The translations under genes and the position numbers were made by a program. A stretch of DNA of 64,000 nucleotides from JADJLQ01 sp031417835. GTDB taxonomy: Bacteria; Bacteroidota; Bacteroidia; Chitinophagales; Saprospiraceae. Every line of letters begins with the position of its first letter. The first letter of the stretch is position 1. The stretch covers positions 62,001 to 126,000 of the forward strand of contig JANOWJ010000165.1 in the NCBI GenBank assembly GCA_031417835.1, read 5' to 3'. The notes beneath the pieces were generated by a model. It searched no databases, was not told the origin of the DNA, and saw only the letters and a program-made list of their open reading frames with translations. Below, piece by piece: positions 62,953 to 64,000 of this stretch.

Positions 62953-64000
62953 TTAAATATGAAGTGCTTTGCCCGTCCAAGCTGCAAAAGCAGCCTCTTT
63001 GATGCCTTCTGAAAAGGTGGGATGTGGATGTGAGATCCTAGCGATGTCTTCTGCACTGCCCTTAAACTCCATGATCGTAACTGCCTCCATGATCAAATCT
63101 GCTGCTCTAGGGCCCAGGATGTGTACTCCGATCACCTGATCAGTACTTTTATTCGTAATAATTTTGATCATACCATCTAGATCCATACTGGCCCTGGCTC
63201 GACCCAATGCCTTAAAAGGAAATTTACCTACGTTGTAGTCTATTTTCTTTTCTTTCACTTGTTCTTCTGTGAGACCGACAGCTGCAAATTCCGGCCAGGT
63301 ATAGATGACTCCCGGAATGAGATTATAATCGATATGCGGACTTTGGCCTGCTATAATCTCGGCTACGGCTATGCCTTCTTCTGATGCCTTATGGGCCAGC
63401 ATCGCACCTTTGATCACATCACCGATAGCATATATATGTTTGACACTAGTCTGAAGGTGCTCATTGACTAAAATTCGTCCTTTTTCGTCTAATTGTACAC
63501 CGGCTTTTTCAGGTAGTAGACCATCTGTATATGGCCTTCTGCCGATGGCAATTAGACAATAATCTGTCAACTTAGTTTTAATCACTTCTTCCGTATTGGA
63601 TTTAAAGCTGACTGTCACCTTATCATCTGATGCATGAGCTGACTGTACAGTATGATTTAAATGAAAGGTAATGCCAGCCTTCTCCAATATTTTTTGCATT
63701 TCCTTTGAGCACTCGAGATCCATACCGGGCAAAATCCTATCCATGTATTCAATGACTTCTACAGTCGTGCCCAACCTTGAGTAGACGGAGCCCATTTCTA
63801 AGCCGATGACTCCCGCCCCGATGATTACCATATGCCTCGGTACCTTTTGTATATGAAGCGCTTCTGTACTGGTTATGATTCTTTTCTTATCATAATTAAA
63901 AGCAGCAGGAGTGATTGGTTTAGACCCTGTCGCAATAATTATGAATTCTGCCTCGATAATCTCCGTAGAGCCATCTTGTTTTTTTAATTCAACAGCATGA
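62953..64000 (-). CDS. lpd: Dihydrolipoyl dehydrogenase, N-terminus outside window
   Basis: The coding frame continues to the last base; the visible part is about 349 codons from HAVELKKQDG onward. It shows IATGSKP, the NAD-binding VIIGAGVIGLEMGSVYSRLGT, YAIGDV for FAD, and the C-terminal HPHPTFSEGIKEAA with the active-site His/Glu. The redox disulfide region lies in the missing N-terminal part. The E3 component of 2-oxoacid dehydrogenase complexes; an in-frame Met at 63831 is internal, not the start. Confidence 0.95.
   Translation of the reverse strand, partial: HAVELKKQDGSTEIIEAEFIIIATGSKPITPAAFNYDKKRIITSTEALHIQKVPRHMVIIGAGVIGLEMGSVYSRLGTTVEVIEYMDRILPGMDLECSKEMQKILEKAGITFHLNHTVQSAHASDDKVTVSFKSNTEEVIKTKLTDYCLIAIGRRPYTDGLLPEKAGVQLDEKGRILVNEHLQTSVKHIYAIGDVIKGAMLAHKASEEGIAVAEIIAGQSPHIDYNLIPGVIYTWPEFAAVGLTEEQVKEKKIDYNVGKFPFKALGRARASMDLDGMIKIITNKSTDQVIGVHILGPRAADLIMEAVTIMEFKGSAEDIARISHPHPTFSEGIKEAAFAAWTGKALHI

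Overview
The window is a chromosomal segment of a member of the Bacteroidota. Evidence for this is a type IX secretion cluster (porV, porU, a porP/sprF-like gene, gldJ), zinc-free forms of S14, S4 and L36, a CarB without the C-terminal regulatory domain, TAnnTTTG-type promoter elements, and starts that mostly lack a Shine-Dalgarno sequence. Family resemblances (the pseudo-arginase beside murF, the methyltransferase, the kinase/cyclase giant) point to the Saprospiria/Cytophagia side of the phylum. That finer placement is inference.

Region 1 (1-12.7 kb) is accessory and signalling DNA. It opens inside a large CHAT protease / STAND NTPase / WD40 protein, followed by the broken head of a second gene of the same family. 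Next comes a tight operon of an MpaB/Lcp-type haem oxygenase, a methyltransferase, and a 1736-residue protein that joins a Ser/Thr kinase, an AAA ATPase, helical repeats, a GAF domain and an adenylate cyclase. A GNAT acetyltransferase closes the region on the other strand.

Region 2 (12.7-31.4 kb) is the merged str-S10-spc-alpha ribosomal block: rpsL, rpsG, fusA, then S10 to L15, secY, map, infA, rpmJ, S13, S11, S4, rpoA and L17. All lie on the plus strand, and the block ends at a clear intrinsic terminator. Two genes under 60 codons (rpmD, rpmJ) are included.

Region 3 (31.5-35.2 kb) carries carA, eno, a DivIC/FtsB-like coiled-coil protein and sucD.

Region 4 (35.4-47.2 kb) is the envelope and secretion block. 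porV and porU are on the minus strand. A PorP/SprF-like barrel, gldJ and murF are on the plus strand, with a hairpin terminator immediately before the murF start. A metal-site-degenerate arginase-family protein and an OmpA/TSP3 protein follow.

Region 5 (47.2-49.4 kb) holds decayed genes (an AraC regulator and a type-B carboxylesterase) and an intact sugar-dehydrogenase lipoprotein.

Region 6 (49.5-54.0 kb) is a probable small genomic island. An intact tRNA-Ala(GGC) lies at its right edge. A roughly 110-bp copy of the tRNA 3' half plus its downstream terminator lies at its left edge. Between them are an acidic repeat protein, a vWA protein, two trypsin-like proteases, a ParB-fold-like protein and small fragments. 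No integrase is present.

Region 7 (54.0-64.0 kb) is housekeeping: carB, a 2-hydroxyacid dehydrogenase, an arginine decarboxylase next to a deoxyhypusine-synthase-like gene (polyamine metabolism), a Uma2 nuclease, nadA, an RsmI-like methylase and the C-terminal part of lpd, which runs off the end.
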